Below are positions 1-8,889 of a stretch of DNA of 58,678 nt, piece by piece. How positions within the stretch are numbered: position 1 is the first letter of the stretch; every line of letters starts with the position of its first letter. Source of the DNA: Methylobacter sp. (GTDB taxonomy: Bacteria > Pseudomonadota > Gammaproteobacteria > Methylococcales > Methylomonadaceae); the NCBI GenBank assembly GCA_024636505.1, contig JAGXGY010000057.1:1-58678 (forward strand). Direction: 5' to 3'. The notes below the pieces were generated by a model. It was not told where the DNA came from and searched no databases. It saw only the letters and a list, made by a program, of their open reading frames with translations. The position numbers and the translations under genes are program-made.

Positions 1-510
1 AAAGCAGGGCGACATAAGCATCCAACTGCAGGCTCTATTGATAGTCAAAGCGTTAAAACAACAGCTTTATCGGGTATTAAAGGCTTCGATGCCGGCAAAC
101 AAATTCAAGGTCGAAAACGTCACATTCTTGTGGATACACTGGGGTTGATTATGGTCGTTGTTGTGACGGCGGCTTCGGTTCAAGAACGTGATGGGGCAAA
201 ACTTATTTTCAAAACATTTACCGGAAGTTGCAAGAAAATACGTCGCATTTGGGTTGATGGCGGTTATCGAGGTCCCAAGCTGATGGACTGGGTTGCGCAA
301 CGTTTCCACATTGTTTTAGAAAAAATGTTACGCTCAGATGATGCCAAGGGTTTTCAATTATTGCCGCGCCGCTGGGTTGTTGAAAGAACTTTCGCTTGGC
401 TTTATCGCTATCGTCGATTAAGCAAAGATTACGAGGTGCCGACCGATTCCAGCACTGCCTTTATTCACATCGCAATGATAAATTTAATGCTCGGGCGACT
501 TTGCGACTGA
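1..510 (+). CDS. IS5-family DDE transposase, C-terminal part (5' end outside window)
   Basis: Frame 1 is open from the first base to TGA at 508-510. The protein has the IS5-type DDE layout: a first Asp in GSIDSQSVK, a second Asp in WVDGGYRG and the Glu in [11 protein letters not shown] followed by [10 protein letters not shown]. The start lies upstream of the window, so integrity cannot be judged. The element end must lie just beyond the stop, around 511-530, because the tnpB gene on the other strand loses its family sequence there. The right terminal repeat cannot be delimited from one copy. Family assignment is by motif and confident; the exact IS group is not determined. Confidence 0.85.
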   Translation, partial: KAGRHKHPTAGSIDSQSVKTTALSGIKGFDAGKQIQGRKRHILVDTLGLIMVVVVTAASVQERDGAKLIFKTFTGSCKKIRRIWVDGGYRGPKLMDWVAQRFHIVLEKMLRSDDAKGFQLLPRRWVVERTFAWLYRYRRLSKDYEVPTDSSTAFIHIAMINLMLGRLCD

Positions 511-1622
511 CTTTTAAAACACGCACTGAGGTCTGCATTCTCTGCATACCCACATTCAACGCACTCAAACTTGGATTGTGTCTTGCGATTCTCGGCGGAC
601 ACATGGTTGCAAGCCGGACAAGTCCGACTTGTGTTTCTTGGGTTGATGGCAAGTACGCCACCACCCAGCCAGGATTGCTTGTATTCCAACTGGCGGCGGA
701 ACTCACCCCAGCCTTGATCGAGAATCGACTTATTGAGTCCAGACTTGGCTTTTACGCTTCGCCCTGGCGCTTCAATCGACCCTGATGCTGATTTACTCAT
801 ATTGGCGACTTTCAAATCCTCGATGACGACCATCGCGTGGTTTTTGCTGATGATGTTAGAGGTTTTGTGAACAAAGTCATTACGGGTATGAACTATCCGT
901 TGATGCAACCGCGTTATTTTCTGTTTCTGTTTGTTCCAGTTGTTACTGAACCTTGTTTTGCGGCTCAGGCCGCGTTGATATTTAGCCAACTTTGCGGCGT
1001 TCTTTCGGAAAGCATTGACCGGCTCGAACATCGAACCATCCGAAAGCGTGACAAACAGGGTAACGCCGACATCAAGGCCAACGATGGACATAGAGGGGTG
1101 AACCGGCTGTTCAACCTCACGTTCAGTCTGAATGCTGGCGTACCACTTCCCTGCAACACAGGACACAGTGATGTTTTTGACTATGCCTTCGATATTGCGA
1201 CTCTTGCGGTATCCTATCCAGCCAAGCTTAGGAAGTTTAATGCGACTGTTAGATTGGTCAACGGTGAATTGCTTTCCATCGGGGAATCTAAAGCTATCGG
1301 CGGATTTGCCTTTTTTGTTGAACACAGGATGAGCCGCACGTTTCTCGAAGAAGTTTTTGTAACCTCGATCCAGATCGGCCATGACTTGCTGGAGCGTTTG
1401 CGCGGGTGATTCGCGAAGAAACGAAAACTCCTTTTTCCATTCAGGAAGCCAGTTGTTCATTCCAAAAGCATGGGTGAATTTTTCACCTGCGGCATGATTG
1501 GCTTGCTGGCGAGCCACCGCTAAATTCCATACCTTGCGTGCATTTCCGGCAAACTGCCGCATACTGCGGATTTGTTCACCGTTAGGCTCGATCTTGAATT
1601 TATAGGCTTGCAAACGTTTCAT
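465..1622 (-). CDS. tnpB: IS605-type TnpB (RuvC-like RNA-guided nuclease), 3' end altered by IS5
   Basis: 385 residues. RuvC-like catalytic residues are visible: Asp184 in VGLDVGV, Glu268 in VVIEDLKV and Asp364 in ENADLSA. A zinc finger has Cys335/Cys338 and Cys354/Cys357 (CPAC, CVEC). After about residue 366 the usual NAA-x-NIL continuation is replaced by a tail that is simply the antisense of the IS5 3' end, so the last residues are foreign. TnpB proteins of IS200/IS605 elements are RNA-guided nucleases, and a guide RNA would normally derive from the 3' end, which is exactly the part lost here. The active-site residues survive, but the element is probably no longer functional. A divergent tnpA remnant starts at the same place. 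Confidence 0.9.
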   Translation of the reverse strand: MKRLQAYKFKIEPNGEQIRSMRQFAGNARKVWNLAVARQQANHAAGEKFTHAFGMNNWLPEWKKEFSFLRESPAQTLQQVMADLDRGYKNFFEKRAAHPVFNKKGKSADSFRFPDGKQFTVDQSNSRIKLPKLGWIGYRKSRNIEGIVKNITVSCVAGKWYASIQTEREVEQPVHPSMSIVGLDVGVTLFVTLSDGSMFEPVNAFRKNAAKLAKYQRGLSRKTRFSNNWNKQKQKITRLHQRIVHTRNDFVHKTSNIISKNHAMVVIEDLKVANMSKSASGSIEAPGRSVKAKSGLNKSILDQGWGEFRRQLEYKQSWLGGGVLAINPRNTSRTCPACNHVSAENRKTQSKFECVECGYAENADLSACFKSQSQSRPSIKFIIAM

Positions 1623-1768
1623 GCTTTCAATTATGCTTGGTCTATGGAAAAAACAACGATATTAGACGCAGTAGACACGGTGTTTTTAAGATGCACGTTC
1701 ACTTGGTCTTTATGACCAAATACCGCCGTGGCGTATTCACAAAAGAAGTGATCGACGACCATCGTGCA
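1621..1768 (+). pseudogene. tnpA: IS200/IS605 Y1 transposase TnpA, N-terminal remnant
   Basis: A reading frame beginning ATG at 1621 (or 1633) encodes RRSRHGVFKMHVHLVF followed by MTKYRRGVFTKEVIDD and then a TAG at 1766-1768. HVHLVF is the His-hydrophobic-His (HUH) metal site of Y1 transposases, and TKYRRGVF is the next conserved block. Family members are about 130-150 residues, so roughly two thirds, including the catalytic tyrosine, is missing. It is divergent from tnpB, as in IS605. It is not autonomous and is a remnant. Confidence 0.75.
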
Positions 1769-1806
1769 ACGCGGCTGTAGGGACGAGATACTGTGCCACA
1801 TCTGAC

Positions 1807-1898
1807 TAAAGAACGTGTACAAAATAACTTGAGCAAGTTGCCAATAGCTGAAAACTTACGCCGCGAGTTGTTCAAATTGTTTCATGTTCATTCCTAAG
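1807..1898 (+). repeat. 92-bp dispersed repeat, copy 1 (ends a short open frame)
   Basis: Nearly identical to the reverse complement of 41586-41725, apart from a 48-bp palindromic insertion in that copy. In this orientation it is open in one frame and encodes the tail KERVQNNLSKLPIAEN-LRRELFKLFHVHS followed by TAA. Differences between copies include synonymous changes. I do not recognise the protein. It may be the C-terminus of a mobile-element gene linked to the adjacent IS605 remnant. Confidence 0.7.
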
Positions 1899-1903
1899 CG
1901 ATA

Positions 1904-1970
1904 AGGGGCGACCTTAGCAACGGCCCCTGCGTTGCTCTGCATTCATGCAGTCGTGCCGGGGATCGCCCCT
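1904..1970. repeat. Cruciform-like palindrome (outer stem plus two inner hairpins)
   Basis: An outer 8-bp stem (AGGGGCGA at 1904-1911 with TCGCCCCT at 1963-1970) encloses two perfect hairpins: AGCAACG/CGTTGCT (1916-1922/1930-1936) and CTGCA/TGCAG (1937-1941/1946-1950). This is a three-way-junction shape. Hairpins of this kind mark IS200/IS605 ends, and the position just beyond the tnpA remnant fits, but no boundary can be proven. The remaining sequence up to 2091 shows nothing else. Confidence 0.6.
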
Positions 1971-2091
1971 GCCATTTAACTTGTGTAGATAGCTATGCCT
2001 GAACGGCGAGGTTTTCCGCGCATTCCGATAAATTATAGATATAACGCGTATTTAAAATATAGGTGTTTTTATGGACAGTTTTTTATAAGGG

Positions 2092-2394
2092 TCAGAGTGC
2101 GGATATGACTTTCCATTGAATACCTCCCTCAGGAAATCCCCCGTCATTCTTCAACACTTCTCCCCAACCGGTAGAGCCGATCTTGGCCTCATCGATATCC
2201 AAATCGTTAAGAAACCAGGATGGTTGCTCGGAGGGAATAACGCGGCCGAATTGGTTTATGAAATGCCCGCTACTTGGCTTAAAAGCATCAGGATCTAATG
2301 ATTGCCACTCGTTTAAAGGACCGGGCATATCTAAAAGATCAAGAACTGCTGTTCGATCCGATGTATTTGAAATCTCAACTCTCCAGCTCGGCAT
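2092..2394 (-). CDS. Hypothetical soluble protein, 100 aa, downstream of EncFtn
   Basis: I do not recognise this family. The start MPSWRVEISNTSD (ATG at 2394) is preferred over an upstream ATG at 2412 because AAGGAT sits about 8 nt before it. No signal peptide, membrane helix or metal motif is seen; the C-terminal half is rich in Gly, Trp and acidic residues (NDGGFPEGGIQWKV). It lies 56 nt after the EncFtn stop on the same strand, so it is probably co-transcribed. It is far too short to be an encapsulin shell protein, which would be expected here. Codon use looks ordinary, so I consider it real but of unknown role. Confidence 0.55.
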   Translation of the reverse strand: MPSWRVEISNTSDRTAVLDLLDMPGPLNEWQSLDPDAFKPSSGHFINQFGRVIPSEQPSWFLNDLDIDEAKIGSTGWGEVLKNDGGFPEGGIQWKVISAL

Positions 2395-2450
2395 AATAGG
2401 ATCCTTCAACATAGAGTTAACTCGACCAATTGCAAGGCCGCTGACATGTT

Positions 2451-2738
2451 TTATCGGTGAGCGATGGATTTATCGGTAAAAAGATAATGCTTCAATTCTT
2501 TATCAAAGCGCGGATCTTGGCGCCGAATCCATTCGAGAATCATGGCCGCATGCTCTTTCTCTTCATCTCGATTATGGGCAAGGATGGCCTTCAACTCAGC
2601 ATTCTTACACGCATCGACCCGCTGGTTATACCAATCCACAGCTTCCAATTCCTCCATTAACGAAGTAATCGCTCTGTGCATGTCTCGTGTTGAATCCGTC
2701 AGTTCATTGATGGGTTCGTGATAACCTTCGTTTGCCAT
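2451..2738 (-). CDS. Encapsulated-ferritin (EncFtn) family ferroxidase
   Basis: 95 residues. The core MEELEAVDWYNQRVDA and AHNRDEEKEHAAMILEW is the signature of EncFtn proteins (Rhodospirillum rubrum type), two-helix ferritin-like subunits that form an annular decamer with the ferroxidase site at the dimer interface. Equivalents of the iron ligands are Glu30, Glu32, Glu60 and His63, with Trp36/Tyr37 beside the site. The classical partner, an encapsulin shell gene, is normally adjacent but is absent from this window. The protein stops at SIAHR without a C-terminal cargo-loading peptide, although an LAIG-like stretch occurs out of frame just downstream (about 2412-2445). It belongs to the co-directional iron block. 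Confidence 0.88.
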   Translation of the reverse strand: MANEGYHEPINELTDSTRDMHRAITSLMEELEAVDWYNQRVDACKNAELKAILAHNRDEEKEHAAMILEWIRRQDPRFDKELKHYLFTDKSIAHR

Positions 2739-2968
2739 AGCTATTTCCTCTTGTGATCAGTTCGATTTTACGTTTGGCGCAGCAATCAATGCTCGCCTAG
2801 CTGTAGTCTAACACTGAGGCGCTCGACAGCAACAGTCACCGCCGACTTTTTCAGCGATGGCGCTGATACTGGCCCATACGCGCCAACTTAAGCCTCCATA
2901 TTCGTCGCCCGCAGAGCCTTATGCACAACGCCGACATGTTCGACCTTTCCCGGCCAAGAATTCTCAGG

Positions 2969-3604
2969 TCAAGTCTCCCGCGTTGCCGCCACGACTACAA
3001 ACGCACATTGTCCCCGCCCTGCCTGTAGCGATTCAATCTCTCTTGTCTCGGGCAGGGGCTGCGCGAGTGTCTGGCCCCAAGCGTCAATCGAGAAGCCGGT
3101 GTCCAGCAGAAGCCACGCCACCTCGTCAGCCGAATAGAACGTGGCTTCGCGGTAAAACACGCTGTCGGCCTGATGCGCCAGATAGTCTTGTCCCAGGGCG
3201 CTCTGCCGGTCTATGAAGCCGATCACCAAACGCCCGCCGGGCTTGAGTATTCTGCGCGCCTCGGCAAGCATTCGAGCCGGCGAATCCACGAAGCAGAGGG
3301 TAGTTACCACCAACGCGTGGTCAAAGGAGTCGGCTTCGAAAGGCAACTTTTCGGCCAGCCCTTCCACGACCTCGATGCCTCGTGCCGCAGCATGGACAAG
3401 CATTGCCGGGGAGGGATCCAGGCCAACCTGCACGCCCAGCGGCGCAGCGAAGCGACCGCTGCCGACTCCGATCTCGACCCCGTATCCTTCGCAGGGCACG
3501 AACGGGCGCAAAGCCAGCAGTTCCGAAATATAGGCGGCCCGGTGCTTTTCGAACCACGCCTCATAGCGTTGATGGTGGTTCTCGAAAGGGGCGACTCTAG
3601 GCAT
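2969..3604 (-). CDS. Class I SAM-dependent methyltransferase
   Basis: 212 residues from ATG 3604 (MPRVAPFENHHQRYEAWF); an in-frame ATG at 3631 lies inside the upstream gene and is less likely. Rossmann motif I is VEIGVGSGRF, followed by LDPSPAML (motif II acid), EKLPFEADSFDHAL (the usual motif before strand 4) and LKPGGRLVIGFIDR. This resembles small-molecule methyltransferases of the Methyltransf_11/UbiE-like group; the substrate is not predictable. The first codons overlap the stop of the ferritin-like gene by 8 nt, implying translational coupling. This gene and its upstream neighbour are visibly GC-richer than the surroundings, which suggests acquisition from elsewhere. Confidence 0.8.
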   Translation of the reverse strand: MPRVAPFENHHQRYEAWFEKHRAAYISELLALRPFVPCEGYGVEIGVGSGRFAAPLGVQVGLDPSPAMLVHAAARGIEVVEGLAEKLPFEADSFDHALVVTTLCFVDSPARMLAEARRILKPGGRLVIGFIDRQSALGQDYLAHQADSVFYREATFYSADEVAWLLLDTGFSIDAWGQTLAQPLPETREIESLQAGRGQCAFVVVAATRET

Positions 3605-4109
3605 CGGACAGCGCCTGTTGAAAATGACCATCCTCGATTCTACTCATGACCACCCCCGTGTTTACCCTGCCGTCTTTCGCGCCCCCATGTCCACCGCGTC
3701 CGGAAGAACCTTGCGCGCAACGCTGGAATGCCGACAGGTGGCGTTGCTGCGACGCCTCGTGAAGGTTGCGGAATACGGTGAGGATATCCTGGCGCTCTGT
3801 CGCTTGCAGCAACCGTTCGTAGATTTCAGCATTGGCGATTTCGGCGGCGACGCCTGCTTCGCAAGCTTCCTGCAGGCTGGCGTACCGATCAACCTTTCCC
3901 GACCAGGGATTCTCGGGTACGGGCAGGCCGTAGCGCGCAAACAACACGCAAAGCGCGTCGATATGCCGCCTTTCGGCTTCGCGGATATTGCTGAACGGCG
4001 GCACCTCGCCGAAATCGGCAATTACCTGATCGTAGGTCGCGAAGGACCGGTATTCGTCGTCGAGCGCCTCGTTGAGCGCGCGGATTTCAGTTTCAGTCAG
4101 ATTGTTCAT
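3597..4109 (-). CDS. DUF2202/ferritin-like diiron-type protein
   Basis: 170 residues. Four-helix ferritin-like pattern: DEYRSFATYDQVI (Glu in helix 1), EAERRHIDAL (E-x-x-H type in helix 2), AEIANAEIYERLL in helix 3 and EASQQRHLSAF in helix 4. This matches the DUF2202 group, usually annotated as ferritin-like or rubrerythrin-like proteins. The C-terminus carries a Gly/His-rich stretch (GRGGHGGAKDGR), a possible metal-holding tail. It sits between the Suf-like remnant and the methyltransferase and overlaps the latter by 8 nt. The role is inferred to be iron binding or oxidative protection; no direct evidence. High GC relative to flanks. Confidence 0.75.
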   Translation of the reverse strand: MNNLTETEIRALNEALDDEYRSFATYDQVIADFGEVPPFSNIREAERRHIDALCVLFARYGLPVPENPWSGKVDRYASLQEACEAGVAAEIANAEIYERLLQATERQDILTVFRNLHEASQQRHLSAFQRCAQGSSGRGGHGGAKDGRVNTGVVMSRIEDGHFQQALSDA

Positions 4110-4139
4110 GTCTTAACCTCCAAGTAAAATTGATTTAAT

Positions 4140-5030
4140 TTATCGCAATATGCCCAGCACAATCATATCCGTAGCCTGCTCGGAAGAAAGGCCGTGCGCG
4201 ATTAAGGTTTCCATTTGTTTTTTGTCGACCGTTCCGATGGCGGCTTCATGAGTGATCTTGGCCAGCGGATGACTGACTTTGACGATCGGCGTCGATTGTC
4301 CGACCGCCTGATCCTTGATGATTTCCATACAGTCCATATGGCCACGCGCACCTTCGGCGCAGCCTTCGGTAATGCCGACGATGTCCGCCCGGGCTTCGCC
4401 CTCCAAGGCAACGCGGCTTTTGATCATGCTGCGGGAAAATTGACCATTAAGGCCGACCTCTTCGTTGATTTTGATCAGGTCATCGTCATGTCCGAATACG
4501 CGGGAAACAAGCTCGACGACCGCGTAATCGTCGGCCTGTACCGATTCATTCAAATCGAGTCGGCCAACCCGGCCCGTCGTCAGCGAGAAGTCGGAACGGT
4601 AGCGCGCATGCTTACCGACGTTGACTTTTCCCGTCGTATTCACTTTCATCCCACCTGACAGGCCGTGAATATGACTGTCGGTGAAATGCAGCTCGACTCC
4701 CTCGCCGAGCTCAATCCGTTTTTCCATACTGTGCCTGACGATTTCGGCATTGGCGAACAAACCGTGGGCGATAAAACCGGCTTTGGCCCCCGGTTCCAGA
4801 ATGATATGGATACTGAAATGCTGGCTGCCGATCCGTTGCAGCAGACCGAAGCAAAGATGAACGGGATTTGCAAGCCGCGTGTTACGGGCTATATGGATCT
4901 TGACCCGTGTCATTTCGGCGCATTCTTCGATGGTCATCTCAACACCGGGAATCGCTCGATGACTCAGCAGCGTTTGGCCATCTGCGACGATATGCGCCGT
5001 ATCACGGTCATCCAGAACAGCGCTGTCGAC
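4140..5030 (-). pseudogene. SufB/SufD-family (SMS-type SufB-like) protein, N-terminus deleted
   Basis: The frame is open from 5030 down to 4140; the first ATG is at 4937. Family features: a beta-helix-like core (LGEGVELHFTDSHIHG, TTGRVGRLDLNESV), then VALEGEARADIVGI, GARGHMDCMEIIKD and the C-terminal ITHEAAIGTVDKKQ typical of Fe-S scaffold SufB/SufD proteins. The short length (about 265-297 aa) resembles the minimal archaeal-like SmsB rather than E. coli SufB (about 495 aa). Its 5' end is fused directly to the Walker-A end of a SufC-like ATPase, so a deletion removed the rest of the ATPase gene and the start of this one. A truncated protein from ATG 4937 could still be made. Confidence 0.7.
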
Positions 5031-5142
5031 TCAACAACGCCAATGTACTTTTGCCGGTACCATTCGTTCCGATCAGCCCATGTATATCCCCCTCCTCAAT
5101 CGAGAAATTCAGATCGTCGAGAATCTTTTTGGGTCCCGCCAT
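5008..5142 (-). pseudogene. SufC-like ABC ATPase, N-terminal fragment
   Basis: 44 codons from ATG 5142: MAGPKKILDDLNFSIEEG, then IHGLIGTNGTGKSTLAL, which is a clear Walker A of a SufC-type ATPase, then nonfamily residues and TGA. The Q-loop, signature and Walker B are absent, whereas SufC is about 250 residues. The sequence passes directly into the SufB-like frame near 5008-5033. This marks an internal deletion across a former sufC-sufB pair. Confidence 0.75.
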
Positions 5143-5178
5143 GTAAGCCGCACGGCGCAGTTACAACAAAGACATGCT

Positions 5179-6386
5179 CTAGGACTCCTGTTCGGCGACC
5201 GCTTCGGAATCGGAAGGCAATCGCTCGGTTTGGCATTGCTGCTTGCGGCCGGTCAGTTCATCCATTTTTCTGAACAAAGGCCCGACCGGCGACTGTTCGA
5301 TGCCGGTAAAATACAGCCGTCCGGCATTGACGACCACGAATACCGAACTGAGCGGCATACCCATTTCGATGACCCGGCTGACTTCGGGTTCCGCCAAGGT
5401 CACCGTGCCGGTTTTATCCAGAATCAGGATTTTGATGTCCTGCATGTTTTCCAGCGGCTCGCCGCCTCGGGCCAGAATATTGGTGCGGGCCAGACGGCCG
5501 ATATTGGCGGCGAATGCGGTCGGTGTCGCCAGCGCCCAGGCGCAGGGACAGACCACCGCCAGCGCAGTCGCCATCAGATGCAGGCTGCCGGTGATGTACA
5601 ACAGCAAAAATGCATAGGCCGTGACCGACAGCAGCAGAATCTGTACCGTGGTATCGGCGCGCCGCTGCAAATCCGATTTATTCAGCAGGCTTTTTTCGAT
5701 TTCCTGGGTAATCACCGAAAGAAACGAATCATCCCCGTTCTTGTCGGCCTTGACTTGCAGCGACCCGGTCAGGTTCAGCGTGCCTGATGTCACGCTGGTG
5801 CCGGTTTCCTTATAAACGGGAAAAGGCTCGCCGGTAATAACCGATTCGTCGATCGACGATGCGCCTTCGATGATGGTTCCGTCTATCGGCACCATCGCGC
5901 CTTTAGCAACCAGCACTACATCGTGTTGCCGAACCTAGTTGATGGGGATTTCCTCAATGTCCTCGCCACGCAGCACCTGGGCGGTTTTTTTGCCCCCCTG
6001 AATCAGACTTTCGATTTTTTCGCGGTTTTTTCGAATGATCGTAAACGAGATATACAAACCCAGACCGATAAACCAAGCCACCATCGCTCCGCTCAACGGA
6101 GCGCCGTCGATCAGCGTGACCGTCATCACCAAAACGATCAGCAGTTCCGCCGAAACCTTGTGCATCAACAGAATGGTTTTAACAAGGCTTCCAGATAAAG
6201 CGTCAAACAGAAAAGGTAAAACGGCATGCCCAGCCAGTACAACACCGGCAGGTCATAGAGCGCATCCAGGCCGAACAAGGCCACCGGTATCACCGCCGCT
6301 ATGACCCGCAGCAGCATGATGTCCCGGTGCGGACTGATTTTCAGCAGTTCCGCATCGATTTTGTCGAAATAGGTTTTATAAGTCAT
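5179..6386 (-). pseudogene. P1B-type heavy-metal ATPase, broken
   Basis: Three pieces of one gene. The start MTYKTYFDKIDAELLK (6386) runs to a frameshift near 6180; the next piece reaches an in-frame amber at 5935-5937, after which the frame continues VRQHDVVLVAKG. The actuator motif ESVITGEPFPV, the metal-site motif CPCAWALATPTA and the phosphorylation site DKTGTVT are present. Right after DKTGTVT the protein jumps to MPLSSVFVVVNAGRL, the last membrane helix, so most of the nucleotide-binding and P domain is deleted in frame. The protein cannot be an active pump. The CPC motif indicates a transition-metal substrate; which metal cannot be told. Confidence 0.85.
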
Positions 6387-6426
6387 GGTTATGCCCTTTA
6401 TCAGATGTAGATCGGGTTAGCGTCCT

Positions 6427-6530
6427 CTCGTTCCCACGCTCCTGCGTGGGAATGCATACCGGGCTTAAATACAACATGCCGCTCTCAGAGTCCGGTATCG
6501 GTTCCCACGGAGCGGAACCAGGGATAAGTC
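6427..6530. repeat. Dispersed palindromic repeat between the ATPase and feoB remnants
   Basis: CGTTCCCACGCTCC followed by TGCGTGGGAATGC is a palindromic repeat of a type I recognise as common in proteobacterial and methanotroph genomes; a second arm reads GGTTCCCACGGAGCGG. The element is flanked by near-identical copies of AAGTCATGGTT (about 6382 and 6528), so the ATPase start region was duplicated when it arrived. A degenerate relative may lie at 45341-45361. Confidence 0.55.
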
Positions 6531-6559
6531 ATGGTTGTGTCCTTTGTTATGGTTATGGT

Positions 6560-8688
6560 TCAGATGAAGCGTTGCAGGCGCTCCCCCCAATATCGAAATA
6601 CCAGCACAACCGCAACGGCGATCATCGCAGTCCCGGCCAGCCAAGTCGTTGAGCTTCCGGGATGCTGGCTAAAAGTCGCCAGTTGATAAAGCAGCGTCGC
6701 GGTCAGATAAGCCAGGCCCGTGGCCCAGAGCACCATGAATGCGGACCAGCCCCGGCCGGATTCCCGGTAGGCGGCGGCCGACGTGGCGATGCAGGGAAAA
6801 TACAGCAGGATGAACAGCAGATAGGCGAAAGCGCCGATTTGTCCCTGAAAATGCTTATGCAGCGCGACAACAAACGGATCCTGGCCGACCGACTGGTTGG
6901 CGGGGACGATGCCGAACATTTTTTTCAGCCCCGTTGGAATGGTCATAAAAGCCCGTTTGACCGCAGCGCCCAAATCGAAGGCTTGATCCGGTTTCCGCGT
7001 AGATCGTTTTCAGGGTGCTGATGACGACGACTTTATGCAAAATGCCGGTAAACAGCGCGACCGTCGCGGGCCAATTGCCCTCTCTGATACCCAGCGGCGC
7101 CAGCGCCGGTGTCACCGCTCAACCGGCCGCGCTGAGCACCGAACGTTCGATATTGTTTGCTTTAAAGGAGCCGTCCGTCCCCAGCGAACTGAGGATATTC
7201 AACAGCACCACCATCGTGATAATGATTTTCCCGACCCGCAGCACAAAGGCTTTAACCCGGGTCCAGCTGTTGATCAGTACATTTTTCAACTTCGGGACGT
7301 GATAGTTGGGGGTTTCCATCATCACCAGAGAGAATTCCTCTTTCAGGAACGTATTCTTCAGCAGCAAGGCGGTCAGCACGGCGAAGACCACGCCTATGGT
7401 ATAAAGCGAGAATACGACCATCCCACCGTTGTCCGGAAAAAAAGCCGCGGCAAACAGCGTGAGCGCCTGCGCGAGGTCGTTAAACAACGGTTTGAAGGCG
7501 CGCCCGAGCTTGATCGTGAAGGTGAACATCACATACATCACCCCGAAAAAAATCGGGATGCTTAAAAAGCGGTTCAACATCACGTTGTCAATGTTATCGG
7601 ACAGCTTGCGGCCTAGTTCGGATTGCCGCGTTAGCGACTTCTGCACCAACAGACCGATAAAACCGTAGCGGCTGTCCGCAATCAACAGATCCGCCTCATC
7701 GCCGGTTTGATTTTCAATTTCCCGGCGCAGTTGATCTGCGGTTTCGGTCAGCAAGGGAGCGGCATGGCTGAAGGCGAAACCGTCCCGTTCCAGCAATTTG
7801 ACGGCGAACCAGCGCGCATCGCCGAAGCGGTTGCCTAATTGTTGTTCGACCAGAGGAGTCAAGCGATCCAGCGCGGCCTGAACGGTCGGCGGATAGTCGA
7901 CGGAGAAATTCGACAGCGTTTTATTCTCCGCCAGACGGTGTTAACCGTCGATTTCAGCGACCTGACATCATCGGTCTTGGTTGCGGCAGCGGGCAATCGA
8001 GGTGGCGGGCAATTTCGTCGCTGTCGATTTTGATGTCGCGTCCTGTCGCATCGTCCATGTCATTCAGCATCACCAGTATCGGCAGCCGCATTTCCAGCAG
8101 TTGCGTGGTCAGGTACAGGTTGTGTTCGAGGTGCGAGGTGTCGACGATATTGATGATCAGATCCGCCTGCTGCGACAGGATGTAATCCCTGGCGATTTTT
8201 TCATCCAGAGCCGTGGCCGACTCGTTCACATCCAGCGCATAAATACCGGGAAAGTCGACGACTTTGACGGTCTTGTCGCCGTAACGGTAAAAGCCGGTTT
8301 TGCGCTCGACGGTAACGCCCGCCCAATTGCCGACATGTTGCCGGGCGCCGTTCAGGCCGTTAAACAGCGTGGTTTTTCCGCAGTTGGGATTGCCGATGAC
8401 GGCAACGGTATATTCCTGCTGCTGGGAGCCAAGCTTCGGCTCTGGCGTCCCATTGTCCAGGCGTTCAATGCTTAATCCGGCCACCTCTTGTTTGCGCAGG
8501 CTGAGATCGGTGCCGCGCACCCGGATTTCAACCGGATCGCCTAAAGGCGCGATGCGCACAATCTTGAATTCAGTGCCGGGCGTCAAGCCCATCGCCAGCA
8601 GTTTCTGCCGGTAAGGCAGTAAGCTTTTGCCGTAATCCGCGACGCGCCCGCAATCGCCGACTTTCATATCAGCTAAATTTATATGCAT
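6560..8688 (-). pseudogene. feoB: FeoA-FeoB fusion ferrous-iron transporter, multiply broken
   Basis: Starts MHINLADMKVGDCGRV (8688) with a FeoA SH3-like domain (residues 1-75), then the FeoB G domain: GNPNCGKTTLFN (G1), GVTVERKTGF (G2), DFPGIY (G3) and LNDMD (G4). Frameshifts occur between about 7905 and 7985, a TGA sits at 7119-7121 with the frame continuing AVTPALAPLGI, and another frameshift lies near 6970. The C-terminal membrane part (FLLYFPCIATSAA-type) ends at 6560. All parts of a roughly 700-residue FeoAB are recognisable, so this is recent decay of an inner-membrane Fe(II) importer. It is the first gene of the co-directional iron block. Confidence 0.88.
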
Positions 8689-8737
8689 AGGTAACTGTCC
8701 TTAAGTGTTCCGATTTGAAGGGAAATGCTCTCTATTG

Positions 8738-8751
8738 TGCAATACATTGCA
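8738..8751. promoter_or_regulatory. Palindrome in the feoAB upstream region
   Basis: TGCAAT-AC-ATTGCA is a perfect 6+2+6 inverted repeat about 50 bp before the feoAB start codon. The position suits a promoter-overlapping operator. It does not match a Fur box that I can recognise, and the regulator is unknown. Confidence 0.35.
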
Positions 8752-8889
8752 TGAGCCTTATTTTCCCGCAATCGTAACTGACCGGATCATAGGTTTCATC
8801 TTCTAAAAGCAGTCTTGGGGATAGCGTTCGCGGCTGACCGACACGATTTACTGTGGAATATAAAGGATAAACCAACCCTGATTTTCGAT

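Noticed and set aside
837..1409. Long plus-strand ORF of 190 residues
   Set aside because: Antisense shadow of tnpB, which has clear RuvC and zinc-finger motifs.
2092..2394. Encapsulin shell protein next to EncFtn
   Set aside because: The ORF is 100 residues with no HK97-fold features; shell proteins are about 265 residues.
2739..2968. Possible small Cys-rich gene (frame reading EKVGGDCCCRAPQC)
   Set aside because: Frame interrupted by a stop, no start signal and no family match; not supportable.
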